DNA of 38,157 nt from an uncultured Lachnospiraceae bacterium (GTDB taxonomy: Bacteria > Bacillota > Clostridia > Lachnospirales > Lachnospiraceae), in assembly GCA_944381615.1 (NCBI GenBank), contig CALWLT010000012.1, forward strand, positions 1-38,157, in the 5' to 3' direction. The notes beneath the pieces are model-generated. The model saw nothing but the letters and a program-made list of their open reading frames with translations, was not told the DNA's origin and did no database searches. The translations under genes and the position numbers were made by a program. This document shows positions 23,576 to 30,800 of the stretch, in pieces. Numbering within the stretch: position 1 is the stretch's first letter; each line of letters starts with the position of its first letter.

Positions 23576-24592
23576 TCACGGCCGGTTTTCGGCTTCCCGC
23601 AGCGCGTTTTCGGCAAATTCGGTGGTTACCAGCTCCTCGTAGGGGGCGCGTCGCTCAAGCTCGCCGGACTGCTCCAGAATGTTCTGCAGGAGGAGGAAGC
23701 TGTCTTCCTGGAAAATCGCGTCGTTTTTCCAGGTGTCCTGCTCCTTGTAGCGCTCCACGATGGCGGCGATGGATGCTTCGTCCGTTTCCGGGAACTGAGG
23801 ACGGATGGTTTCTGCGATCTCTTCTGCGGAATGGGAATTGACGTAGAGAAGCCCCTTCTGGATCGCATTGGTAAACGACTGGATGATCTGCGGGTGTTCT
23901 TTAAGATAGCTCTTTTTTGCGGAGTAGGCCGTGTAGGGCACATAGCCGGAATCCACGCCCAGGGAGGCGACGACATGGCCGCTTCCCTCCTGCTCCAGGG
24001 CAGTGGCAAACGGCTCAAATTCGACGGTGTAGTCGGCGTCGCTGCTGGTAAAGGCGGCCGCCGTCAGGCCGAAATCGATGCTCTGGTCGATGGTCAGATC
24101 CGCGGCCGGATCGATGCCGTTCTTGCGCAGAATGTATTCAAAGACCATCTGGGGCATGCCTCCGGCGCGGCCGCCCAGCACCGTTTTCCCTTTCAGATCC
24201 TGCCAGGTAAAGCCGGGCTCTTCTGTACGGCTGACCAGAAAATTGCCTGCCCGCTGCGTCAGCTGGGCAAAGTTGACGGCGTAATCTTCGGATCCCTCCT
24301 GCCAGACGTAAATGCTGGCTTCCGAACCCATGAAGCCGATGTCGGCGTCGCCGGAAATCAGGGAAGTCATGACCTTGTCGGCCCCGGCCCCGTTGACGAG
24401 CGTCAGGTCGATCCCCTCCTCCTCGAAATATCCGAGCTCGATGGCCGCGTACTGCGGCGCGTAGAAAATCGAATGCGCGACCTCATTCAGGGTAACGGGG
24501 GTCAGATCGCCGGAGGTTTTCTCCCCGCCGCAGCCGCAGAGTGCGGCCAGGAAGGCCAGGGCGCAGGGGAAGATAAAGCTGATTTTTTTCAT
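23576..24592 (-). CDS. ABC transporter substrate-binding lipoprotein (NMT1/SsuA-like)
   Basis: This extracellular binding lipoprotein of 338 residues belongs to the NMT1/THI5-SsuA-TauA superfamily. The signal peptide MKKISFIFPCALAFLAAL leads to an LCGC lipobox, near residue 21. The family core VTLNEVAHSIFYAPQYAAIELGYFEEEGIDLTLVNGAGADKVMTSLISGDADIGFMG follows. The ligand could be a thiamine precursor, an aliphatic sulfonate or similar; residues do not decide. No permease or ATPase gene lies beside it, so it is an orphan component. ATG 24592 has AGGAG upstream; the longer frame is rejected because it would lose the signal peptide. Confidence 0.87.
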   Translation of the reverse strand: MKKISFIFPCALAFLAALCGCGGEKTSGDLTPVTLNEVAHSIFYAPQYAAIELGYFEEEGIDLTLVNGAGADKVMTSLISGDADIGFMGSEASIYVWQEGSEDYAVNFAQLTQRAGNFLVSRTEEPGFTWQDLKGKTVLGGRAGGMPQMVFEYILRKNGIDPAADLTIDQSIDFGLTAAAFTSSDADYTVEFEPFATALEQEGSGHVVASLGVDSGYVPYTAYSAKKSYLKEHPQIIQSFTNAIQKGLLYVNSHSAEEIAETIRPQFPETDEASIAAIVERYKEQDTWKNDAIFQEDSFLLLQNILEQSGELERRAPYEELVTTEFAENALREAENRP

Positions 24593-24682
24593 AAAAAGCT
24601 CCTGTCGCATTTGCTTATGGTTTATGATATCGTCTGCGGGGCGGGCCGGTGCCTGTCCGACGCCGGCCCGGGTTCGTCCGCA

Positions 24683-24762
24683 TGCCGGGCAGAAACGGGC
24701 GCTGCCGGACGGGAACAGGTGCTGTCCGGCGTGAGCGGAGGCTGCCGGCCCGGGCATTGACA
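24683..24762 (+). repeat. 20-bp degenerate tandem repeat abutting a promoter
   Basis: Units starting TGCCGG or TGTCCGG begin at 24683, 24703, 24723 and 24743, exactly 20 bp apart. The last unit ends in the TTGACA box of the next promoter. The array fills much of the 228-base gap between divergent genes. The rest of the gap is GC-rich inverted sequence with no gene. Confidence 0.65.
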
Positions 24763-24785
24763 AATCCGGGCGGGGACGGTATGGT
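24757..24785 (+). promoter_or_regulatory. sigma-A promoter for the Cof phosphatase
   Basis: A consensus TTGACA (24757-24762), 17 bp, and TATGGT (24780-24785). The start codon lies 36 bases downstream. The -35 box closes a 20-bp repeat array. Confidence 0.75.
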
Positions 24786-24820
24786 TAAAGGAGAAACGAA
24801 AGACATGGACGGAGGACGCG

Positions 24821-25636
24821 ATGGCAGAGTACGAGATGATAGCGCTGGATCTGGACGGCACGCTCACGAACCGGGACAAGATAATTACGCCGCGCACGAA
24901 GAAGCGCCTGAAGGAGCTCCAGGAGCGGGGGAAAAAGGTGGTTCTGGCGTCCGGCCGCCCGACGGCGGGCGTTCTGCCGATCGCCAGGGAACTCGAGCTG
25001 GAGAAATACGGAAGCTACATTCTCTCGTTTAACGGCGGGATGATCACGGACTGCAGAAGCGGGGAGATTCTGTTTTCCCGCCTTCTGCCGCTGGAATCCA
25101 ACCGGCGCATCATCGGCCTGGCGGAGAAGGAGCAGGTGGGGATTCTCTCGTATTCCCCGGACGGGACGCTGCTTCTGACCAACCAGAGTGAGAGCCCCTA
25201 TGCGCTGCTGGAGACGAAGATCAATCACATGACGCTCTGCCAGGTGGACGATATGGCCGCGCGCATGACCTACCGCGTGCCGAAATTCCTGATGCTGGAG
25301 GACGGGGATTATCTGGCGATGGTGGAGCCGAGGGTCAAGGCGGCGCTGGGGAAACAGTTCAGCGTCTACCGCTCGGAGCCGTTTTTCCTGGAAATTCTGC
25401 CGCGGGGAATCGACAAGGCGCAGTCCCTGGAGCGGCTTTTGGAGCGGATCGGGCTGAGCCGGGAGCAGATGATCGCCTGCGGGGACGGCTATAACGATCT
25501 GACGATGATCCGCTACGCCGGGCTGGGCGTGGCGATGGAAAATGCCGTGCTGCCGGTGCGCAAGGCCGCGGATTATATTACGCGCTCCAACAACGACGAC
25601 GGCGTGGCCGACGTGATCGAGCGGTTTATGCTGTAG
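24821..25636 (+). CDS. Cof-type HAD phosphatase
   Basis: This HAD IIB (Cof/YidA) phosphatase of 271 residues likely acts on sugar phosphates or similar metabolites in the cytoplasm. The nucleophile motif is ALDLDGTLTNRDK near 7-19, the second motif is VVLASGRPTAGV, the Lys lies in PRGIDKAQSLERLL, and the acidic motif is CGDGYNDLTMIRYAGLGVAMENA. The alpha/beta cap lies between. Length is typical. It is a single-gene unit with its own promoter. Confidence 0.92.
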   Translation: MAEYEMIALDLDGTLTNRDKIITPRTKKRLKELQERGKKVVLASGRPTAGVLPIARELELEKYGSYILSFNGGMITDCRSGEILFSRLLPLESNRRIIGLAEKEQVGILSYSPDGTLLLTNQSESPYALLETKINHMTLCQVDDMAARMTYRVPKFLMLEDGDYLAMVEPRVKAALGKQFSVYRSEPFFLEILPRGIDKAQSLERLLERIGLSREQMIACGDGYNDLTMIRYAGLGVAMENAVLPVRKAADYITRSNNDDGVADVIERFML

Positions 25637-25664
25637 AAAAGCGGCAGAAAAATGCCGGAAGGTA

Positions 25665-25693
25665 TGGACTTTAAAACTTTAATATGCTAAAAT
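25665..25693 (+). promoter_or_regulatory. promoter for yerC
   Basis: TGGACT (25665-25670), 17 bp, and an extended -10 TGCTAAAAT with TAAAAT at 25688-25693. A small CGGCA/TGCCG hairpin at 25642-25657 lies just upstream, after the Cof gene. Confidence 0.6.
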
Positions 25694-25755
25694 ACAGAGA
25701 AAGAGAAAAGACATCATGCGGCGGCATTTTGATTTGATAAAAGGGGTGCGGACTT

Positions 25756-26094
25756 ATGAATAAGAAACTGAAGACGGAAGCGGTCGACCATTTGTTTCAG
25801 GCGATTCTGACCCTGAAGAATACGGAAGAGTGCTACAGCTTTTTCGAGGACGTGTGCACGGTCAACGAGCTTTTATCCTTCTCCCAGCGCTACGAGGTAG
25901 CCAAGATGCTGCGGGAGAAGAAGACGTATCTGGAGATCGCGGAGAAGACGGGCGCCTCCACGGCGACCATCAGCCGCGTCAACCGTTCGCTCAATTACGG
26001 GAACGACGGGTACGACATGGTGTTTAAGCGGATTACCCGGGAGGAAGAGAGCGCGGCGGAAGGGCCGGCGCTTTCGGAGGACGGCGCGCAGTAG
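25756..26094 (+). CDS. yerC: YerC/YecD family TrpR-related DNA-binding protein
   Basis: This 112-residue TrpR-superfamily helix-turn-helix protein belongs to the YerC/YecD group and is a probable transcription regulator of unknown targets. The helical core has NTEECYSFFEDVCTVNELLSFSQRYEVAKML, and the DNA-binding motif is KTYLEIAEKTGASTATISRVNRSLNYG. The last ~18 residues are an acidic variable tail. The ribosome site is GGGGTG. In several Firmicutes yerC lies beside pcrA; here pcrA is about 7.5 kb away on the same strand, separated by the catabolic island. Confidence 0.92.
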   Translation: MNKKLKTEAVDHLFQAILTLKNTEECYSFFEDVCTVNELLSFSQRYEVAKMLREKKTYLEIAEKTGASTATISRVNRSLNYGNDGYDMVFKRITREEESAAEGPALSEDGAQ

Positions 26095-26107
26095 GCGCGG
26101 CGTCCTC

Positions 26108-26716
26108 TTATTTTTTCTTCGGCGGCGGATTCTCCTGGCGCAGCTGCTCCGCCAGGATCTCGATCATCTGTTTCTTCAGATAGACGTCGAAGGCCAGCTC
26201 GCAGATGAAGGCAAAGAGCCGCAGATATTCCTGATCCGTGCCGTCTGAGCCGGAAAAGGTCTCGGAGGCCGCCTGGAATTTGGCCTTTACATCCTCGCGC
26301 AGCCGTTCGTGCTGCTCTTTTTCCAGAGAAAAGACTTCTTCATAAATGGTTTCCAGCTCCGGAGCGGAGCCGTCTGCAAAATGACGCTCGCGCAGGGGGG
26401 CGAAAAGCTGCTCGATATCGTGAAAGGAGATCACATTCTTAAAATAGTAGATCAGGGTCAGCAGGAGAATGTGATTCCGGGAATACTTCTTTTTGACCGG
26501 CGGCGGCAGAAGATGATTCTTGGCGTAATTGTTGATCATGGTCTTGGTCAGGATCTTTTCTTCGCCGGGCCAGCGGGAGCCGGACAGGCGCTCGTCCATG
26601 AAAGTTGTGACCTGATCCATGTACAGATCGATGGACGGGATGTCAGCCGGGTGGATGCGGGTCAGGTTGTCGATATAGGCCAGCAGTTCTTCCAGACGTT
26701 CTTCGTTGGATTTCAT
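26108..26716 (-). CDS. DUF1836 domain protein
   Basis: This 202-residue protein with a DUF1836 domain is of unknown role; the family has a MerR-like putative DNA-binding fold and is common in Firmicutes. The domain covers about 1-115: IDLYMDQVTTFMDERL, then ILTKTMINNYAKNHLLPPPVKKKYSRNHILLLTLIYYFK. A helical C-terminal half and a PPPKKK end follow. The start (ATG complement of 26714-26716) is chosen because AGGTG lies six bases upstream; GTG/ATG codons just ahead are too close to it. It converges on yerC with only 13 bases between. Confidence 0.85.
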   Translation of the reverse strand: MKSNEERLEELLAYIDNLTRIHPADIPSIDLYMDQVTTFMDERLSGSRWPGEEKILTKTMINNYAKNHLLPPPVKKKYSRNHILLLTLIYYFKNVISFHDIEQLFAPLRERHFADGSAPELETIYEEVFSLEKEQHERLREDVKAKFQAASETFSGSDGTDQEYLRLFAFICELAFDVYLKKQMIEILAEQLRQENPPPKKK

Positions 26717-26736
26717 ACTCATCACCTCATAAACCC

Positions 26737-26765
26737 ATTATATAGTTTTTAAAACCAGATAGCAA
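26737..26765 (-). promoter_or_regulatory. sigma-A promoter for DUF1836 gene
   Basis: On the minus strand TTGCTA (complement of 26760-26765), 17 bp, and a perfect TATAAT (complement of 26737-26742). It starts right after the LysR gene's stop codon. Confidence 0.78.
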
Positions 26766-26771
26766 GAAAAA

Positions 26772-27674
26772 TCAGACCGGATTCGCTTCTTTCATCAGGG
26801 CGATGAAGCCGGCCCCGGCTCCGGAGAGAAGCGCGTTTTCATTGACGGCGAGGAAAACGTGGCGCTTCGGGGGTTCGCGGGTCAGACGCAGGATGCGGAC
26901 GGGGAAGTTCTGTTCCCACTGCCTGGCAAACAGGTCGGGAACGCAGCCGACGGCGAGTCCGCTCTGGACGAAGGGCAGGACGAAGGCGGTCGTGATGACG
27001 CTGAAACGGGGACGGATCTCCAGCTTCTGCTGTTCAAACCAGCGCAGGATGTGGAGGGAAAAGCTGCTGCCGGCCCCGGAGAGGACCAGAGGAAGCCTTG
27101 TCAGGTCAGAGGGGGCAATCTCCCGGTCCCAGAGATCGCGAAAGGCCTCGCCGGCGATAAAGACGTCCTGAAAATCGCGCAGGCGCGTGATGGAGAGCTC
27201 CGGATCCTCGTCGATGGGAGAAACGCCGACGGCCACGTCGATGTGCCCGTCCCGGATCATCTGGATCAGTTCCCGGGAATGGCAGCCCTTAAGCTGGATG
27301 TTGGTGTTCGGGAAGGCTTCCTGAAAGCGGGCAAGACGCGGAAGAATGAAGTGGAGCAGGCCGGTTTCTGTCGCGCCGACGAAGAGATCGGCGCATTCCG
27401 GTTCGGCAAAGCGCGCCAGCTTGGTTTCGCCCGCCTCCAGCAGCTGAAAGGCTTTTTCCACATGGGAATAGAGAAGCTCTCCGCGGGCTGTCAGCGCCAT
27501 TCCGTGAGAGGTGCGGTAGAACAGCGCGCAGTTTAAATCCTCCTCCAGCCGGTGGATGGTCTGGCTGATCGTGGGCTGGGTCAGGCACAGGGCCTCGGCC
27601 GCCCGGGAAAAACTCTGGTGCCTGGCGGCGTAATAAAAGGCCTTGTAGTATTCCAGATTGAAATTCAGGTTCAT
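26772..27674 (-). CDS. LysR family transcriptional regulator
   Basis: This 300-residue LysR-type regulator probably controls the divergent catabolic operon. The N-terminal winged helix (about 1-62) has LEYYKAFYYAARHQSFSRAAEALCLTQPTISQTIHRLEEDL. The effector-binding domain follows from about 90 (ADLFVGATETGLLHFILPRLARFQEAFPNTNIQLKGCHSRELIQMIRDGHIDVAVG). The inducer is likely the substrate or a CoA-linked intermediate of the pathway; that is inference. The start ATG at 27674 has an AGGGGGG site. The first gene of the operon starts 149 bases away in the opposite direction. Confidence 0.92.
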   Translation of the reverse strand: MNLNFNLEYYKAFYYAARHQSFSRAAEALCLTQPTISQTIHRLEEDLNCALFYRTSHGMALTARGELLYSHVEKAFQLLEAGETKLARFAEPECADLFVGATETGLLHFILPRLARFQEAFPNTNIQLKGCHSRELIQMIRDGHIDVAVGVSPIDEDPELSITRLRDFQDVFIAGEAFRDLWDREIAPSDLTRLPLVLSGAGSSFSLHILRWFEQQKLEIRPRFSVITTAFVLPFVQSGLAVGCVPDLFARQWEQNFPVRILRLTREPPKRHVFLAVNENALLSGAGAGFIALMKEANPV

Positions 27675-27712
27675 TTTGCGTCCCCCCTGCATATCTCATA
27701 TTGACGGGATCT

Positions 27713-27792
27713 ATATCAGTATTTATACAGACAATTTGATTTTAACACAGATTATTCATATAATACAAGCAGAAATAGTAAAATATCAGTAT
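27713..27792. repeat. repeated ATATCAGTAT boxes in the lysR-operon intergenic region
   Basis: The 10-bp box occurs at 27713-27722 and 27783-27792, exactly 70 bp apart, one on each side of the operon promoter. The first box continues into a GTAT-TT-ATAC inverted repeat (27719-27728). These are candidate LysR operators. A convincing lysR promoter was not found in the same gap. Confidence 0.5.
27736..27764 (+). promoter_or_regulatory. promoter of the catabolic operon
   Basis: TTGATT (27736-27741), 17 bp, and a perfect TATAAT (27759-27764). The region is AT-rich against a GC-rich background. The first gene starts 60 bases downstream. Confidence 0.78.
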
Positions 27793-27823
27793 ATTTTGAC
27801 GAAACGAGGGAAAGGAGGGCGGA

Positions 27824-29191
27824 ATGAAGAAAATTGCGATTGGAGGCGGGCAGGGATTTTGGGGCGACAGCCCGGACGCGGCAATCCATATGATCCGGAA
27901 TGCGGATATTCAGTATATGGGCTGCGATTACCTGGCGGAGCTGACGATGTCCATCATGGCCCGGCAGCAGAAAAAGGATCCGGCGAAGGGCTTTGCCCCG
28001 GATTTCCTGACGCGGATACTGAAAGAGGCGGGGCGCGAGGCCTGGCAGAAACACATCCGCATCTGTACCAACGCGGGCGGGATGAACGTAGAGGGCTGCG
28101 CCTCGTCGATCCGGGACTGGGCGGAGGCGGAAGGGATGAAGGGATACCGGATCGGGTATGTCCTGGGAGACAATCTCTCCGATCAGCTCCCGAAGCTTCT
28201 GCGGGACGGATGGACGTTTCCCAATCTGGACGGAGAGGGGGATTTCCGGGAGATCCGGGATCAGATTTACAACGTGAACGCCTACATCGGGCACGAGGGC
28301 GTGGAGGGCTGCCTGCAGCAGGGCGCGGACGTGGTCGTCACGGGGCGCGTCGCGGACAGCGCGCTGTTTCTGGCGCCGCTGAAACATGAGTTTGGCTGGG
28401 CCGCGGACGACTGGGATCATCTGGCGCGGGGGATTATGGCGGGGCATCTGCTGGAGTGCGGCGGACAGGGATCCGGCGGAAATTACATGTACGACTGGCG
28501 GAGCGTCCCGCGCATGGAGGAGCTGGGATTTCCCATCGCGGAGCTCACGGAGGACACGATGGAGATTACCAAGGCACCGGACTGCGGCGGACTGGTCTGC
28601 GAGCAGAGCTGCAAGGAGCAGTTCCTCTATGAGGTGCTGGATCCGTCCAATTATCTGACGCCGGACGTCAATGTGGATCTGAGTGAGGCGGAGATCCGCC
28701 AGGTCGGGGAAAACCGGGTCCGGGTAAGCAAGATCCGCGGGAAAAAACGGCCGGATACGCTGAAGCTCTGTATCGGTTACCACAGGGGATACAGGACGGT
28801 CGGCATGCTGAGCTTTGCCTGGCCGGAAGCGTATGAGAAGGCGAAGTACTGCGGCGAGATCATCATGAAGCGGATGAAACGGCTGGGGATGCGGGCGGAG
28901 GACGTACATATCAGCTATATCGGTTTAAACAGCCTGCATCTGGATGTGGCGGACATGAGCGAAACGGCTCTTCACAGCCTGAACGAATGCGTCCTGCGCA
29001 TCGCGGTATTCAGCACGGATCCGGCAGAATGCGCCAAGATCATTCCCGAGATCAGCCCCATGCAGCTGAACGGGCCGCCCGGCGCGTCGTTCTTCGGCGG
29101 CAGATCTCATGTGCAGGAGGTCATCGCGCTCTGGCCGACGGTCGTGCCGCGGGATGCGGTAAAGGTAGAAAGCCGCATTCTTACTGTGTGA
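27824..29191 (+). CDS. AtuA family (DUF1446) protein
   Basis: This 455-residue AtuA/DUF1446 protein is named after acyclic-terpene utilisation in Pseudomonas, but its biochemical role is not settled. The start MKKIAIGGGQGFWGDSPDAA and the GCDYLAELTMSIMARQQKKDPAKGFAPDF, CTNAGGMN and VVVTGRVADSALFLAPL blocks are typical. The C-terminal ferredoxin-like domain that is fused in long AtuA proteins is here a separate gene 17 bases downstream. The start follows AAAGGAGG. It heads a five-gene operon with a CoA-transferase, transporter and amidohydrolase; terpene genes such as the AtuC/AtuF carboxylase are absent, so terpene use is unlikely. Confidence 0.88.
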   Translation: MKKIAIGGGQGFWGDSPDAAIHMIRNADIQYMGCDYLAELTMSIMARQQKKDPAKGFAPDFLTRILKEAGREAWQKHIRICTNAGGMNVEGCASSIRDWAEAEGMKGYRIGYVLGDNLSDQLPKLLRDGWTFPNLDGEGDFREIRDQIYNVNAYIGHEGVEGCLQQGADVVVTGRVADSALFLAPLKHEFGWAADDWDHLARGIMAGHLLECGGQGSGGNYMYDWRSVPRMEELGFPIAELTEDTMEITKAPDCGGLVCEQSCKEQFLYEVLDPSNYLTPDVNVDLSEAEIRQVGENRVRVSKIRGKKRPDTLKLCIGYHRGYRTVGMLSFAWPEAYEKAKYCGEIIMKRMKRLGMRAEDVHISYIGLNSLHLDVADMSETALHSLNECVLRIAVFSTDPAECAKIIPEISPMQLNGPPGASFFGGRSHVQEVIALWPTVVPRDAVKVESRILTV

Positions 29192-29208
29192 GAGAGGGGA
29201 GGAATGGG

Positions 29209-29541
29209 ATGAGGGAAATCTGTCTTCTGGAAATTGCCCACGGGCGCAGCGGAGACAAGGGAGATACCAGCAATGTGTGCGTATTTGCCAGAAAACCGGA
29301 ATATTATTCCATCATCGAGCGGGAGGTCACGCCGGAGCGGTTAAAGGAATATTTCGGGGAAATGGTAAAAGGAGAGATCACGCGTTATCCGCTTCCCGCT
29401 CTGGGAGGATTTAATTTCGTGATGAGGCATGCGCTGGGAGGCGGGGCGACGATGAGCCTGCGCCTGGACAGTCTGGGGAAATCGATGGGAAGCGCAGTCA
29501 TGCGCATGAAAATTCAGGTAAAGGACGGCGAGCTGGATTGA
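29209..29541 (+). CDS. AtuA C-terminal ferredoxin-fold domain protein
   Basis: This 110-residue protein matches the C-terminal domain of full-length AtuA. Key features are EIAHGRSGDKGDTSNVCVFAR at about 8-28 and GGFNFVMRHALGGGATMSLRLDSLGKSMG near the end. It likely binds the DUF1446 partner encoded just upstream. A GAGGGGAGG ribosome site 5-10 bases ahead shows it is translated on its own and is not a frameshift remnant. Its stop overlaps the TTG start of the CoA-transferase gene (TTGA). Confidence 0.85.
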   Translation: MREICLLEIAHGRSGDKGDTSNVCVFARKPEYYSIIEREVTPERLKEYFGEMVKGEITRYPLPALGGFNFVMRHALGGGATMSLRLDSLGKSMGSAVMRMKIQVKDGELD

Positions 29542-30758
29542 AAAAAGATGAAAACGGGCAGATGGCTCTGGAAGATCTGGTCATCCTCGATCTGACCCGG
29601 GTACTGGCGGGCCCTTTCTGCACGATGATGCTGGCGGATCTGGGCGCGCGGGTCATCAAAATTGAAATTCCGGGGACCGGGGACGATACCAGGCAGTATC
29701 CGCCGTTCAGGCAGCTGAAAAACGGGCGGGAGAGCCTGTATTTTGCCAATATTAACCGAAACAAACGGGGAGTGACCCTGAATCTGAAGACCGAAAAGGG
29801 CAGGGAGATTTTTAAGAAGCTGGCGCTTCGGGCGGATGTGGTTATTGAAAATTACCGGCCGGGCGTCATGGAAAAACTGGGCCTGGGATATGAAGAGGTC
29901 CTGCAGAAGCTGAATCCGCGCCTGATCTACGCGGCGATTTCCGGCTTCGGCAGCTACGGGCCCTACAAAAACCGGCCGGGATACGATATTCTGGCGCAGG
30001 CGATGGGCGGGATGATGGCGATCACGGGGCCGGCCGGAGGCGGGCCGACGCGGGCCGGCAGTGCGCTGGGGGACATTCTGGGCGGGCTGCACGGAGCAAT
30101 CGGGATCCTGGCGGCGATCCATGCGCGGACGCGCACGGGAAAAGGGCAGCGGGTGGATATCTCGCTGATGGACTGCGTGATCGCGGCCACGGAAAACACG
30201 GCCATCAAATACCTGGAGAGCGGGGTAATCCCGCCGCGGATGGGAAACCGGTACGCCTCCGTATCGCCGTACGACGCGTTCTGCTGCCGGGACGGGATGC
30301 TGATCATCGCGGCGGGCAACCAGAAGCTTTTCGAGAAGCTGTGCCGGGATATCCTGAAACGGCCGGAGCTGATTGCGGACGCCCGCTTTACGGATATGCC
30401 GGGCCGCCTGAAGAACCAGGACGATCTGCAGAAAATCATAGAAGATTTTCTGAAGGACTATACGGTAGCGGAGGCAGAAAAGCTGCTTCTGGAGAATGGA
30501 ATCCCGGCCGGGCCGATTCTGGATATCAGTCAGATCCTGGAAAACGAGCAGGTAAAGGCGCGGGAAATGTTTCAGGAAATGGACCATCCGACGCTGGGGC
30601 GCATGACCGTCAACGGCTGCGCAGTCAAGCTGGCGGATACCCGGCCGCGGATCCGGCGCGCCGCGCCGGCGCTGGGCCAGGATAATGAAGAAGTTTTCGG
30701 CGCGCTGGGGTATGGCCGGGAGGCGATCCTGGCGCTGGCAGGCGAGAAGATTATCTGA
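29538..30758 (+). CDS. CaiB/BaiF family III CoA-transferase
   Basis: This family III CoA-transferase of 406 residues moves CoA between organic acids. The N-terminal block VILDLTRVLAGPFCTMMLADLGARVIKIE, NRNKRGVTLNLKTEKGREIF, and the Asp in QRVDISLMDCVIA (position of the acyl-anhydride Asp of formyl-CoA transferase) are clear. GGGPTRAGSALGDILGG precedes that Asp. The start is either TTG 29538, coupled to the previous stop, or ATG 29562; the latter fits family length better but has a poor ribosome site. In the operon it probably activates the imported acid. Donor and acceptor are unknown. Confidence 0.92.
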   Translation: MKKDENGQMALEDLVILDLTRVLAGPFCTMMLADLGARVIKIEIPGTGDDTRQYPPFRQLKNGRESLYFANINRNKRGVTLNLKTEKGREIFKKLALRADVVIENYRPGVMEKLGLGYEEVLQKLNPRLIYAAISGFGSYGPYKNRPGYDILAQAMGGMMAITGPAGGGPTRAGSALGDILGGLHGAIGILAAIHARTRTGKGQRVDISLMDCVIAATENTAIKYLESGVIPPRMGNRYASVSPYDAFCCRDGMLIIAAGNQKLFEKLCRDILKRPELIADARFTDMPGRLKNQDDLQKIIEDFLKDYTVAEAEKLLLENGIPAGPILDISQILENEQVKAREMFQEMDHPTLGRMTVNGCAVKLADTRPRIRRAAPALGQDNEEVFGALGYGREAILALAGEKII

Positions 30759-30800
30759 GGGAAAACCGGGAGGTTTGTGTGTAAAAAAGGAGGGGGATCT

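Noticed and set aside
23540..24760. 406-codon plus-strand open frame
   Set aside because: It is antisense to the binding lipoprotein gene, which has a signal peptide, lipobox and ribosome site.
24600..24760. TPP riboswitch ahead of the NMT1-type binding protein
   Set aside because: No CUGAGA or ACCUGAU core is seen on the minus strand; the GC-rich inverted sequence is explained by the 20-bp repeat.
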